64,000 bases of DNA from a bacterium 210917-DFI.7.65 (GTDB lineage: Bacteria; Bacillota; Clostridia; Oscillospirales; Oscillospiraceae). The notes under the pieces were generated by a model. The model did not search any database, was not told where the DNA came from, and worked only from the letters and a program-made list of their open reading frames with translations. The position numbers were made by a program, and so were the translations under genes. How positions within the stretch are numbered: position 1 is the first letter of the stretch; every line of letters begins with the position of its first letter. The stretch covers positions 310,001 through 374,000 of the forward strand of contig JAJCJJ010000002.1 of the NCBI GenBank assembly GCA_020555865.1, given 5' to 3'. Shown here in pieces: positions 8,062-17,479 of this stretch.

Positions 8062-9442
8062 GACGTACCTCCTTGTCCGGATAATACCGCTCAATCATTT
8101 CCGGCTTGATCCGCTTGAGTTCTTCTTTCGGCAGCAGGCCCAACAGCTGCCAGCCCAGCGTCAGGGTCTGCTCAATGGAGCGGTTCTCCTCGCTGCCCTG
8201 ACCTACATAGCGCGTTTCAAAGGCATCGGCAAAGCGCGCATAAGCCCGGTCCAGCTCGGAAAGCGCGCTCTCGCCCATGACCGTAGCCAGTTCCCGGGCT
8301 TCCTTGCCCGCAGCGTAAGCGGCAAACAGCTGATTCATCACGCCCGCATGGTCTTCCCGTGTTTTGCCCGAGCCGATTCCCTTATCTTTCAGGCGCGAAA
8401 GGCTGGGCAGCACATCCACCGGCGGCAGAACTCCTTTTCGGTACAGTTCCCGGCTTAAAATGATCTGACCTTCCGTGATATAGCCCGTAAGATCCGGGAT
8501 GGGATGCGTTTTGTCATCTTCCGGCATAGTCAGAATGGGCAGCATCGTCACCGATCCTTTTTTCCCCTGCATACGCCCTGCCCGTTCATACATGGTAGCC
8601 AGGTCAGTATAGAGATATCCCGGATATCCCCGGCGGCCCGGCACTTCTTTCCGGGCGGCGGATACCTCCCGCTGGGCTTCGGCGTAGTTAGTGATATCCG
8701 TCAGGATCACCAACACATGCATGCCCCGTTCGAAGGCCAGATATTCCGCCGCGGTCAGGGCCATGCGGGGCGCGGCGATGCGCTCCACCGCCGGCTCATC
8801 CGCCAGGTTGACAAAAAGCACTGTGCGCTCCAGCGCCCCGGTACGGCGAAAATCCCGGATGAAAAATTCCGCCTCTTCAAAGGTAATACCAATGGCGGCA
8901 AAGACCACGGCAAAGTTGCTTTCATCGCCCGGCACTTTGGCCTGCCGGGCAATTTGGGCGGCCAGCGCCGCATGGGGCAGTCCTGAACCGGAAAAAATAG
9001 GCAGCTTCTGTCCGCGCACCAAAGTATTCAGGCCGTCTATGGTGGAAATACCGGTCTGGATGAATTCATCCGGGTAGTCCCGGGCAGCAGGGTTCATGGG
9101 CCGCCCGTTGATGTCCAGATAGTCCTCGCACAACAGCGGCGCACCGCCGTCGATTGTCTCGCCCATGCCGGAAAACACGCGCCCCAGCATATCTTTGGAT
9201 ACTCCCAGCTGCAGCGGGTGCCCCAGAAACCGCACCCCTGCCTGGTTGAGCCGGATCCCAGCGGCGCTTTCAAAAAGCTGTACCACCGCCCGGCTGCCGT
9301 CTACCTCCAGCACACGGCACAGGCGTCGCCCGCCGCCTTCCATGCGGATCTCCGCCAGCTCATCATAGCCCACACCGTCCACGCCATCCACCACCATCAG
9401 CGGGCCGGAAATCTCATGGATTGTGCGGTATTCCCGGATCAT
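7979..9442 (-). CDS. ntpB: V/A-type ATPase subunit B (regulatory, non-catalytic)
   Basis: 487 aa. It has the ATP-synthase beta-barrel plus nucleotide-fold pattern (IFSGSGLPH in place of a functional P-loop; later [23 protein letters not shown]). It alternates with subunit A in the head. The family usually ends soon after [11 protein letters not shown]; here an extra 20-25 residues rich in Gly/Ala/Asp follow and overlap subunit D. The start overlaps the A-subunit stop by 4 bases. Confidence 0.94.
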   Translation of the reverse strand: MIREYRTIHEISGPLMVVDGVDGVGYDELAEIRMEGGGRRLCRVLEVDGSRAVVQLFESAAGIRLNQAGVRFLGHPLQLGVSKDMLGRVFSGMGETIDGGAPLLCEDYLDINGRPMNPAARDYPDEFIQTGISTIDGLNTLVRGQKLPIFSGSGLPHAALAAQIARQAKVPGDESNFAVVFAAIGITFEEAEFFIRDFRRTGALERTVLFVNLADEPAVERIAAPRMALTAAEYLAFERGMHVLVILTDITNYAEAQREVSAARKEVPGRRGYPGYLYTDLATMYERAGRMQGKKGSVTMLPILTMPEDDKTHPIPDLTGYITEGQIILSRELYRKGVLPPVDVLPSLSRLKDKGIGSGKTREDHAGVMNQLFAAYAAGKEARELATVMGESALSELDRAYARFADAFETRYVGQGSEENRSIEQTLTLGWQLLGLLPKEELKRIKPEMIERYYPDKEVRHGAENGEPYTDGTGAAQTAAADGPAGA

Positions 9443-11220
9443 ACAGCTTCCTCCCTTTTCAGCACAGTCGTTTCCTGCTTCATTTGCTTTTCCAGCGCAT
9501 CATACGCGCTCTGCCATCCGTCCTCCGCCGCCATCTTAGCTCGCCCCAGTGCCTGCCGGGCCGGAAGCGCCAGCAGGTCGCGCAACGCCGCGCCCTGTGT
9601 TTGGGCAGCGCGGCACAGTGCATCCCAGCTCAAAATCAGCTCCAACAGGCGCGCCTGACGGGGCAGCGGTGTGTAGGCGTCCTCCTCCACAAAAGCATTT
9701 TGCTGCAAAAAATCCTCACGCAGCATTTTTGCCGTTTCCAGCGTCATCTGATCCGCCTCGGACAGAGCATCCCGCCCCACCAGACGCACAATCTCCTGCA
9801 GGCTTTCCTCCTGCTGAAGCAGCGCCATGGCCTGCTCCCGCAAGGCAGGAAAATCTACCGTCATGTTCTTCCGATACCAGGACGAGAGCGACGTGCGGTA
9901 GAGTGAGTAGGAGTTGAGCCAATTAATCGCCGGAAAGTGCCGGCGGTACGCCAGCTGCGCATCCAGCGCCCAGAATACCTTCACAATGCGCATCGTCCCC
10001 TGCGCCACCGGCTCGCTCAGGTCTCCCCCCGGCGGCGACACAGCCCCCACAGCAGTCAGGCTTCCCCGGCGCGTGCCGCTGCCCAACGTTTCCACCACAC
10101 CAGCCCGCTCATAAAACTGGGCCAGCCGGGAAGCGAGATAGGCGGGATAGCCCTCCTCACCGGGCATTTCTTCCAGCCGCCCGGACATCTCCCGCAGCGC
10201 TTCGGCCCAACGGGAAGTGGAGTCGGCAATGACGGCCACGTCATAGCCCATATCCCGGAAATACTCCGCAATGGTAATGCCGGTGTACACACTGGCTTCA
10301 CGAGCCGCCACCGGCATGTCCGAAGTGTTGGCAATCAATACGGTGCGCTCCATCAGGCTGCGGCCCGTACGCGGGTCCGTCAGCTCCGGAAATTCCCGGA
10401 GCACATCGGTCATTTCGTTGCCGCGCTCCCCGCAGCCAATGTATACCACAATATCCACGTCCGCCCATTTGGCCAGCTGGTGCTGCACCACAGTCTTGCC
10501 GGAGCCAAAGGGGCCGGGCACGGCGGCGGTGCCGCCCTTGGCCAGGGGAAAGAGCGTATCAATGACGCGCTGTCCCGTAGCCAGCGGCGTTTCCGGCGGC
10601 AGCTTTTCCCGGTAGGGTCTGCCCCGCCGCACCGGCCAGCGCTGAACCATGGTTACCTCCCGCCGCGCTCCATCGTCGATCACAGCGATGACCTCATCCA
10701 CGGTGTATGCCCCTTCGCGAACAATCGCATCCACTGTGCCAGAAAGGCCCACCGGCGTTAAAATGCGGTGCTCCACTGCAGCCGTCTCCTGCACGGTGCC
10801 GAGAACATCCCCCGGCTGCACTGTCTGTCCTTTCTGCACCGCGGGCACAAAGTGCCATTTTTTCTCCCGCGGCAGCGCGCTGACACGGACGCCGCGTGCA
10901 AGATTTCCCCCGCTCCGCTCCAGCAGCACCGGCAGCGGGCGCTGAATGCCGTCGTAAATCATGCCCAAAAGGCCGGGGCCAAGTTCGGCTGACAGCGGCG
11001 CACCGGTGCTTTCCACCGCCGCGCCGGGCATCAGCATCGACGTATCCTCATACACCTGGATGGATGCCCGCGCGGCAGTCATATTCAGAATCTCACCAAT
11101 GAGTCCTTCCTCTCCCACGCGCACCACATCGGCCATATGGGCCTCCTCCATGCCGTCGGCCACTACCAGCGGCCCGGACACCTTTACGATTCTTCCCTGC
11201 TTCAACGGTTTCTCCTCCAT
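9439..11220 (-). CDS. ntpA: V/A-type ATPase subunit A (catalytic)
   Basis: 593 aa from ATG 11220. The N-terminal barrel is [16 protein letters not shown], the P-loop is [10 protein letters not shown], followed by [11 protein letters not shown] and [28 protein letters not shown], all diagnostic of catalytic A subunits, including the family-specific non-homologous insert. It hydrolyses or makes ATP. An ATG 12 codons upstream inside the F gene is possible, but the family N-terminus fits 11220 better. Confidence 0.94.
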   Translation of the reverse strand: MEEKPLKQGRIVKVSGPLVVADGMEEAHMADVVRVGEEGLIGEILNMTAARASIQVYEDTSMLMPGAAVESTGAPLSAELGPGLLGMIYDGIQRPLPVLLERSGGNLARGVRVSALPREKKWHFVPAVQKGQTVQPGDVLGTVQETAAVEHRILTPVGLSGTVDAIVREGAYTVDEVIAVIDDGARREVTMVQRWPVRRGRPYREKLPPETPLATGQRVIDTLFPLAKGGTAAVPGPFGSGKTVVQHQLAKWADVDIVVYIGCGERGNEMTDVLREFPELTDPRTGRSLMERTVLIANTSDMPVAAREASVYTGITIAEYFRDMGYDVAVIADSTSRWAEALREMSGRLEEMPGEEGYPAYLASRLAQFYERAGVVETLGSGTRRGSLTAVGAVSPPGGDLSEPVAQGTMRIVKVFWALDAQLAYRRHFPAINWLNSYSLYRTSLSSWYRKNMTVDFPALREQAMALLQQEESLQEIVRLVGRDALSEADQMTLETAKMLREDFLQQNAFVEEDAYTPLPRQARLLELILSWDALCRAAQTQGAALRDLLALPARQALGRAKMAAEDGWQSAYDALEKQMKQETTVLKREEAV

Positions 11221-11245
11221 TCCAAATTGCTGTTTCCTTGTTTTC

Positions 11246-11545
11246 TCATACCGCATCGGTGCCCAGCGCACGACGCACGGCTTCCTGCAGCGCCTCTTCC
11301 GCCGCAACGCCACTCCCCGGCAAAAACAACACCGCCGGCAGCACGCGGTCGCGGCAGCGCAGCGCCTGCGCCTGCAGCGCTTCCTGCCACTCCGCATCGA
11401 CAAAAATCACAGCGCACTCTTCTTTCATCATGCGTTCAAACGCTTCCTGCGCCTGCCGGGCCGTTTCCGCGTAATACGGCCGTACACCCAGCGCAGAAAA
11501 TGTTCCGGCCCGTTCCCGGCGGCCCAGAATCCCTATCTCAGCCAT
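11246..11545 (-). CDS. ntpG: V/A-type ATPase subunit F
   Basis: 99 aa, normal for the small rotor subunit. It starts AEIGILG and shows alternating alpha/beta elements (CAVIFVD, VLPAVLFLPG). Position between C and A agrees with the conserved operon order. It overlaps the C-subunit stop by 8 bases. In Enterococcus nomenclature this is NtpG. Confidence 0.88.
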   Translation of the reverse strand: MAEIGILGRRERAGTFSALGVRPYYAETARQAQEAFERMMKEECAVIFVDAEWQEALQAQALRCRDRVLPAVLFLPGSGVAAEEALQEAVRRALGTDAV

Positions 11546-12464
11546 CGTACACCTCCAGCCGCTTTTTCACTTCCTCGGCAGGAAGAACCTTTCTCAGCGC
11601 CGCACTCATGCGCACCCCTCTTCGACGCAGTTCCAACCGCAGCAAAAATGCCAGCAGCGCTTCGGGACCGAACGCATATGCGCTGCACCGCCGGGCAAAC
11701 TGGGCCAGCGCCGCTGCAGCAGCCTCCCCGGCCTGCAGCACGCTGTGCTGCTCCGCCGCCGCGCGCAAAGGCGCGGCGGTAAACACGGCAGCCAGAGCGC
11801 CACCGGCGCGCGCTTCCAACAGCCGGGCCACACAAACTGTACCGCCTTCCAGCAGCAGTTCCTCCACCGCTTCCGGCGCATGTTCCTGCATGCGCAGCAT
11901 GGTTTGCAGATTGACGCCATCGATGCGCACACGCACATACTCCTGCGCAGCGGCGCTGCCGCTGTACAGAGCGCTTTCGCTCATTCCGCGGTACAGAGCA
12001 CGATCCAGCGCCGCATCCAGCAACTGAGGGCTGCGGCTTTCTGTCCAGGCGTGGCGCGCTTCGGCAATGCCAAGGCGCAGCCATGCCGGCAGCGCCTTGG
12101 CACCACTTTCCTCTCGCAGCGCTTCGCGCATGGTTTCCTCCGGCACACTGCCGCAGGGCGAAAGCAGTTCCCGCGCCGCCGCGCCCTGCCCGGTCAACGC
12201 TCCTTTAAGCAGAACCTTTGCGTTGTGACAGTCAAAGGGAAAGCGGAACAAATCCACAATGGGCCGCCCCGCGCCCCGGGCCAGAGATTCCAGCAACGCA
12301 CCGGTCTGCGCATCTTCCCGGAGAGGCAGCGCATCCTGCCGCTCCGGCGCGGCCTCTTCCCGTTCCGGCCGGCGCATAAGCTCTTCCCAGGACGGCAGCG
12401 CGGCGCTCAGAACTCCCACCCGGGCCGAAAGGTAGAGCAGCGGATCTGTTTTATCGCATTTCAT
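11538..12464 (-). CDS. ntpC: V/A-type ATPase subunit C
   Basis: 308 aa. ATG 12464 follows GGAGG and lies inside the end of the E gene. Alpha-helical V0D/AC39-type protein with the conserved DCHNAKVLLKG segment and, later, VRIDGVNLQTMLRMQ. It is the socket joining the rotor shaft to the membrane ring. Confidence 0.87.
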   Translation of the reverse strand: MKCDKTDPLLYLSARVGVLSAALPSWEELMRRPEREEAAPERQDALPLREDAQTGALLESLARGAGRPIVDLFRFPFDCHNAKVLLKGALTGQGAAARELLSPCGSVPEETMREALREESGAKALPAWLRLGIAEARHAWTESRSPQLLDAALDRALYRGMSESALYSGSAAAQEYVRVRIDGVNLQTMLRMQEHAPEAVEELLLEGGTVCVARLLEARAGGALAAVFTAAPLRAAAEQHSVLQAGEAAAAALAQFARRCSAYAFGPEALLAFLLRLELRRRGVRMSAALRKVLPAEEVKKRLEVYDG

Positions 12465-13044
12465 CGCCGTCCTCCGTACCAAACAGCAGTGCCGCCACCT
12501 GAGCGCTCTTCCGACGGCGCACCTGAGCCAGAAGCGTCGGCAGTGTGCAGTCTACTTCCACAGCGCCGTAGCGCAGGAGAAATCCCGCCGCGATGCAAGG
12601 TTCTGCGCTCAGGCGCAGCTTTGGATACGTCCGCTGCAGCGCTGCGCCGAACGATGCCCGGTCTTCCCGGCACACCAGCGCTTCACCTTCTTTTTCCGGT
12701 TCCACCGCCGCTTCGGCCAGCTTGAGATACAGTTTTTCCCGCCGCGCGGTATCCAGCCCCTCCAAGCTGGCGCGAGCTGCAGCAAAGGCTTCTTCCACTA
12801 CCGCCTGCCGTGCCTGCAGCAGCGCGCTGCGGCGCTCCATAATCAAAAGCTGCCGCCGGCTCTGTTCGATCTGCGCCAAATGCTCCTCCATGCGCTCGTG
12901 TTCCCGGTCGGCAAAGCGCGCCTGTTTCTGCCGCCCGTGTTCACGCAGCTCTTCTGCCTGCCGCTGCGCTGCCTGCAGCAGCGCGCCGCACTCCTGCCGG
13001 CTGTCTGCTTCAATATGAGCCACAATCGCTTCAATTCCCTTCAA
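12451..13044 (-). CDS. ntpE: V/A-type ATPase subunit E (peripheral stalk)
   Basis: 197 aa. The N-terminal ~100 residues are a long charged helix rich in Gln/Glu/Arg, typical of the E stator. The C-terminal globular part ends with a hydrophobic YGAVEVDCTLPTLLAQ motif close to the family DNTLEARL pattern. It forms the outer stalk with the G/H subunit. Confidence 0.85.
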   Translation of the reverse strand: MKGIEAIVAHIEADSRQECGALLQAAQRQAEELREHGRQKQARFADREHERMEEHLAQIEQSRRQLLIMERRSALLQARQAVVEEAFAAARASLEGLDTARREKLYLKLAEAAVEPEKEGEALVCREDRASFGAALQRTYPKLRLSAEPCIAAGFLLRYGAVEVDCTLPTLLAQVRRRKSAQVAALLFGTEDGDEMR

Positions 13045-13055
13045 GCGCGCTCACC

Positions 13056-13526
13056 TCACAAACTGTTCAACATCAAGAAAGACGCCAGCAAACATAAAAT
13101 CGCATAAAACTCCACCATGATGGCAAAAATCAGGCCCTTGGCCATCTGATCGCCCCGCCGGGCCACTGCCATTACGCCAGCCGCGGCACAGCGCCCCTGG
13201 GCAATGGCCGTAAAATACCCGCCGATACCCATAGGCAGGCACGCAGCAAAATACTGCAATCCCACACTCAGGCTCAAATCCGGCACACCGGTGGCAAAAA
13301 AGCCCATCTTCATCATGGCAAAAAACCAGATGACCAGGCCGTAAAGCCCCTGTGTACCGGGAATAATTTCCAAAATCAAGCACTGGGCGAATTTGCTCGG
13401 ATCCTCTGCAATCACCCCAGCACCCGCCTCACCCGCCAGGCCTACGCCCCGGCCAGAGCCGGCGCAGGCAAGACCCACAGCCAGAATGGCGCCCAAAAAG
13501 GCAATGCCCGTTCCCAAACTTGTCAT
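13056..13526 (-). CDS. ntpK: V/A-type ATPase subunit K (rotor ring, predicted Na+-type)
   Basis: 156 aa, four membrane helices (a fused double hairpin). The residues that hold Na+ in Enterococcus NtpK are all recognisable: Thr58 and Gln59 in PGTQGLYG, Gln110 in AIAQG and Glu139 in IMVEFYAIL. Only one carboxylate sits in the second hairpin, as in Na+ V-ATPases. Overlaps the I-subunit stop (ATGA). Confidence 0.93.
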   Translation of the reverse strand: MTSLGTGIAFLGAILAVGLACAGSGRGVGLAGEAGAGVIAEDPSKFAQCLILEIIPGTQGLYGLVIWFFAMMKMGFFATGVPDLSLSVGLQYFAACLPMGIGGYFTAIAQGRCAAAGVMAVARRGDQMAKGLIFAIMVEFYAILCLLASFLMLNSL

Positions 13527-15478
13527 AACGTTTCCTCCTTACGCACTTGCGTATACTTGGTGCGGTAACTGAGCGGCCGGAAAGGCACGCCGCCCTCCTT
13601 GTAAAAACGCCCATAAAACTCCAGATACTGCAGACGCGCTGCATGGACGTACGTTCCGATCAGATTTACCGCAATATTGAACAGATGACCGATCAAAAAA
13701 ACCGGGATAAAGGCGATCAGGCTCCCCGGAAGCGCACCCAGCGTGTTGATTACAGTGGCAATCACCGACGTGGCCAGCATCAGTGCCATCAGGCGCGAAT
13801 ACGAAAGCACATCCGAAAGCCAGTTCGTCACGCTGTACAAGCTGGCAAGTCCTCCAGCCAGTTTGCCGCCAAGGCTTTTACGCTTGCGCCCCTGGGTCAG
13901 CACCAGCAACAAAACACCGATCAAAAACAACCATGCACTGCCGCGCAGCAACCACAGAGCGATGCCTGCAAAAAACACCCACCACGGCGCCGTGTCCAGC
14001 AGTCCGTCCCATGGATGGCCATTCCGGGCCTCCATATAGATGTGGACAAACTGTCCGAACAGCAACTGTATCACACCGATAATCAGAGTGGTATAGAGCA
14101 CCGTCATGGGTGCCGTGAGCGGGCTGAATACAAATCCTGCACTGAAGCGCTGCACCCAAAGCGGCAGCTCCTGCAAAGAACGCCCGAAAAAGGTGCCCGC
14201 CACCACTTCGATGGCATTGCCGAAAAAGCCTCCGGTCAGCAGTCCGCATACAAAAGTGGACAGGCCCAGATAGACGCCCAGCCCCATCAACTGCCCCAGC
14301 GTCCCCTGAGGATCCCATTTTTTCCGCACAAAAGCAGCCACTGCTGTCAGAATCAGCCCATAGGCCACATCCGCAAACATAAAGCCGAAAAAGAAAATGT
14401 AAAACCAGAAAATCAGTGGATTCGGGTCAATGCCCCGGTAATCCGGCAGGGAATACATTTCTGTGACAACATTGATCGGCCGCATCCATTTCGGGTTGCG
14501 CAGCAGCGTGGGCGGCTGCTCCGTCTGCTGCGGCGGACGCTCCTGTACAGCACAGGCGAAATCCTGCAGCACTTTTTCCAGCGCGTCCTGGTGCTGCACC
14601 GGCATCCAGCCTTCCAGGAGCACCACAGTACCGTCGCTCAAGCCCAGGGCGCGGGCCTCTTCCAGAGCCAGCCGCGTCCGCGCCTGATCCAGCGCCAACT
14701 CCAAAACCGGGCGCTGTGCTCCCAAATCACGCAGCTGCTGTGTATTCTGCGCGATCACACCACGCAGTTCCTCCTGCTCCCGCCGGGCCTGTTCAATTTC
14801 CTGCCGGGCCGTGCGGCGGTACTCACCCAGCGACGCACTGCGCCCGCCCACATGAGCCAGAGCGCGCAGCGCTTCTCCCGTGCTGACACGGTGGCACAGC
14901 AGCGCCGCGTAGCGCCGCTCTCTGGTTCGGGACACCTCGACGAGCACGCTTTCCGGCGCATCCTCCTGCACCGCTTCCTGCAGGCGTTTCCAGTTTATTT
15001 TTACCGGCAGCGTCTGCAGCACCACCTGGGTGTATTCTGTATCTGCCCCGGCCAGAGGCAGATCCAGCGGCGTCCAGTGTATCAGCGCAGCGCAGAGTTC
15101 CTCCCGCTTCGCCAGACCGCGCCGGGCATGCTCCACCGCTTCGGCATGCCTCCGAATCTCCTCAGCCAGACGCAGCGCCTTGTGCAGCTCCCCTTCATTC
15201 CACATACGCTTTTCAGCCACTTCCCGCCGTTTCTGCAGCAGCGGAGCACGTACGCCGCCGATCTGCCGGAGATCTTCTGTCGCCTGGATCAGCAGTTGAT
15301 ATTCCTGCTGCGCGCGGCTCAACTCGCCCTCTTCGCTCCGCAGGGCCAGAGGCGGTACCGACTCTATCGCCGCCGTATGCAGCTCCACACAGCCCAGATG
15401 CATCAGGCGCATCAGCAGTGCGCTATACTCCTGCTGCACCACCACAAACGACACATGTTCCATAGTCACGATCGACAT
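13523..15478 (-). CDS. ntpI: V/A-type ATPase subunit I (membrane stator)
   Basis: 651 aa. ATG 15478 after GGAGG; the N-terminal half is cytoplasmic with long coiled-coil stretches (about 70-130 and 240-300), the C-terminal half (from about 360, after YSLPDYRGIDPNP) has roughly eight membrane helices. The C-terminal LSYSRLMALMLA is where the ion half-channel Arg is found in this family. Together with K it forms the ion path. Confidence 0.92.
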   Translation of the reverse strand: MSIVTMEHVSFVVVQQEYSALLMRLMHLGCVELHTAAIESVPPLALRSEEGELSRAQQEYQLLIQATEDLRQIGGVRAPLLQKRREVAEKRMWNEGELHKALRLAEEIRRHAEAVEHARRGLAKREELCAALIHWTPLDLPLAGADTEYTQVVLQTLPVKINWKRLQEAVQEDAPESVLVEVSRTRERRYAALLCHRVSTGEALRALAHVGGRSASLGEYRRTARQEIEQARREQEELRGVIAQNTQQLRDLGAQRPVLELALDQARTRLALEEARALGLSDGTVVLLEGWMPVQHQDALEKVLQDFACAVQERPPQQTEQPPTLLRNPKWMRPINVVTEMYSLPDYRGIDPNPLIFWFYIFFFGFMFADVAYGLILTAVAAFVRKKWDPQGTLGQLMGLGVYLGLSTFVCGLLTGGFFGNAIEVVAGTFFGRSLQELPLWVQRFSAGFVFSPLTAPMTVLYTTLIIGVIQLLFGQFVHIYMEARNGHPWDGLLDTAPWWVFFAGIALWLLRGSAWLFLIGVLLLVLTQGRKRKSLGGKLAGGLASLYSVTNWLSDVLSYSRLMALMLATSVIATVINTLGALPGSLIAFIPVFLIGHLFNIAVNLIGTYVHAARLQYLEFYGRFYKEGGVPFRPLSYRTKYTQVRKEETL

Positions 15479-15789
15479 CCAGACACCACCTCCTCTGCAA
15501 TCCGGCGCACCGCTTCCACCAGGCGCCCCTTCCCGCGCGCCGCCAGCGCCTGACAGTCCGCGCTGCATACCCGCTGAGCCTGCACCTCCTCTTCGTGCAG
15601 CCGCGCTTCCAGTTCTGCTTGTCGCCTTTCTGCCTCTTCCTTCAAAGTCGCGCGCAGTACATTTTCTTCCCGCGCCAATTCTTCCTGCGCTGTGCGGAGG
15701 ATCTGCGCACATTCCTGTTCCGTTTCCTTCCGCCGCTGCCGTGCCGCGTCCTCCGCCGCGCGCACACGCTGCATTGCTTCCATCAGCAT
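15466..15789 (-). CDS. V/A-type ATPase subunit G/H (stalk coiled coil)
   Basis: 107 aa from ATG 15789; a TTG two codons upstream (15795) and an ATG at 15783 are alternatives. Almost entirely a charged helix rich in Glu, Arg, Ala and Gln. Position as first gene of the operon matches the NtpF/subunit G stator partner of E. Overlaps subunit I by 13 bases. Confidence 0.75.
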   Translation of the reverse strand: MLMEAMQRVRAAEDAARQRRKETEQECAQILRTAQEELAREENVLRATLKEEAERRQAELEARLHEEEVQAQRVCSADCQALAARGKGRLVEAVRRIAEEVVSGCRS

Positions 15790-15860
15790 GATCAATCTCG
15801 CCCCGCTTTCTGTTCGTTATTCTTTTCCCAAATCTTCCAAACTATACGGCGTTTCAGCGC

Positions 15861-15898
15861 AAAAAAGCATTCCCGGCTCTTTTGCGCCGGGAATGCTT
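15861..15898 (-). terminator. Hairpin terminator or attenuator just ahead of the V/A-ATPase operon
   Basis: 13-bp stem (AAGCATTCCCGGC and complement), followed on the minus strand by TTTTTT. It stands between the previous gene and the first ATPase gene, downstream of another terminator. Confidence 0.8.
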
Positions 15899-15933
15899 CG
15901 ATCCAGATCTCTGATGCAGCATCTGCAAAATAG

Positions 15934-15964
15934 AAAAAAAACGCGCGGCCTTAACAGGCCGCGC
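15934..15964 (-). terminator. Intrinsic terminator after the DUF4015-type gene
   Basis: GCGCGGCC / GGCCGCGC stem with a 6-base loop, followed on the minus strand by a run of eight T. Confidence 0.88.
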
Positions 15965-15984
15965 ATACGTAATGTTTGCTTATT

Positions 15985-16983
15985 TCAGGGTACGATCACA
16001 TAGCTGCCGCCGGAGATCGGCTGTGCCGTCTCCGCTACAAAAAACCGGGTGCCATCCACATCGGTACGCAGCGCAGAGACCTCCGCGCGAGCACTGTCCG
16101 CCGCCGTTTGGTCTGCCGCGTCCATATAAATTCGGTCCACCCGTTGAGCGATGGAACTCAAATCCCAACCGGCCGCACCATTCACAGTATTTTCCAACAG
16201 CTGCGAAGGCAACGCAATGGAAAGGGTAACCTCATCGCCCACAGCGGTTTTTACCGCATCCAGAAAAGCATTGATCGCCGCAATGCGGCTCTCATCGCTG
16301 TCTTGCCCCGGCTCATATACAATGCGCTCCGTCCGGCCGTAATCCGGAAACTGCACATCATCCAGAACGATTTCCTCGAAACCAAGATCTGCGCATTCCT
16401 TCACCACAGCCGTCAAATACTCCGTAGCATCCGAGGCATAGGGGCTGAGCCAGGCGTTGCCTTCCGGATCCTTCCATGTGCTGCCGCTGACGCTCATCAG
16501 TGCCATCGCCGTATCCGCACCGGCCTGCTGGGTATCGGCAAAGCAGGAGATCCGTGCGACGGCATGTTTACCCGCAATTTTTTCGCGTACCATGTTCGCT
16601 GCGGCCTCCTCTGTGTTGCCGAACAGCAGCGTGCCGTTAGCCGCTTTCATGGCCAAAACCGGGCTTTCTCCGTCCAGAAGCACAGAAAATGTCTCCTCCG
16701 GCAGTGCAGCCGCATCCAATGTCCTTCCATGCAGTTCCCGCACTTCCGGCTCCTTCTCGTCGATCACCAAATCTTCTTCCGGCAGCGGCTGGGCAGACTC
16801 CGGCGCGGGTTCGTTTTCGTCACCAGGCAAACGCAAATGAATTCCGTCGGCATCAAACACCTGGTATTTCTGCAGAACCAAAAAAGCACACGCACCGATA
16901 AGAATTAAAACCAGCACTGCCATCAGCGCCTTTTTCCACCGCGGCATACGGCCCCGATAGGTCTGGTAGCCTTTTGTCGCCAT
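15985..16983 (-). CDS. Membrane-anchored putative glycoside hydrolase-like protein (DUF4015 type)
   Basis: 332 aa. ATG 16983 with GGAGGG upstream. One N-terminal membrane helix (about 17-38), an acidic linker (about 50-80), then a TIM-barrel-like region. The stretch NAWLSPYASDATEYL, CADLGFEEIVLDDVQFP and the closing YVIVP resemble the DUF4015/PF13200 proteins annotated as putative glycoside hydrolases. It probably faces the cell wall. The activity is unproven; the Asp-Asp pair in VLDDVQFP is a candidate active-site feature. Confidence 0.65.
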   Translation of the reverse strand: MATKGYQTYRGRMPRWKKALMAVLVLILIGACAFLVLQKYQVFDADGIHLRLPGDENEPAPESAQPLPEEDLVIDEKEPEVRELHGRTLDAAALPEETFSVLLDGESPVLAMKAANGTLLFGNTEEAAANMVREKIAGKHAVARISCFADTQQAGADTAMALMSVSGSTWKDPEGNAWLSPYASDATEYLTAVVKECADLGFEEIVLDDVQFPDYGRTERIVYEPGQDSDESRIAAINAFLDAVKTAVGDEVTLSIALPSQLLENTVNGAAGWDLSSIAQRVDRIYMDAADQTAADSARAEVSALRTDVDGTRFFVAETAQPISGGSYVIVP

Positions 16984-17024
16984 AGCTCCCACCCTCCAAT
17001 CAGCACTGTTTCACATCCGGACGC

Positions 17025-17462
17025 TCAGGGTTCGATCGCATCCATCTCCGCCACACGGCGCGCGTGGCGGCCGCTCTCAAACGGCGTGGCCAGAAACACT
17101 TCCACACACCGCTCAGCCAGATTGAAACCCGTAATCCCAGCGCCCAGCGCCAGCATATTTGCATCATTGTGCCGGCGGCACATTTCCGCGCACAGGCTGT
17201 CGCATACATGGGCACAGCGAATACCCTTTACTTTATTGGCCGCAATGGAAATGCCAATACCGGTGGTACAGACGACAATGCCGCGCTCACATTCACCCGA
17301 AGCCACCGCCCGGGCCGCCGCCTCGCCAAACACCGGATAATCGCAGCTCTCCTTGCTGTATGTTCCGCAGTCTTTTACTTCATAACCTTTTTCCTTTAAA
17401 AATGCAACCAGGTGCTCTTTGAGTTCATATCCACCGTGATCGCAGCCAATGGCAATTTTCAT
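17025..17462 (-). CDS. rpiB: Ribose-5-phosphate isomerase B
   Basis: 145 aa. ATG 17462 has GGGAGGA upstream. KIAIGCDHGGYELKEHL at the start and CTTGIGISIAANKVKGIRCA in the middle are diagnostic (active-site Cys in VCTTG, and the anion hole Gly residues). It interconverts ribose-5-P and ribulose-5-P. It lies 17 bases after the PHP gene at the 3' end of the heat-shock cluster. Confidence 0.93.
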   Translation of the reverse strand: MKIAIGCDHGGYELKEHLVAFLKEKGYEVKDCGTYSKESCDYPVFGEAAARAVASGECERGIVVCTTGIGISIAANKVKGIRCAHVCDSLCAEMCRRHNDANMLALGAGITGFNLAERCVEVFLATPFESGRHARRVAEMDAIEP

Positions 17463-17479
17463 GATTTTATCCTCCCGGA

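Noticed and set aside
15865..15898. Inverted repeat as insertion-sequence end
   Set aside because: The stem has a 3' T-run and lies between operons, so a terminator explains it better.
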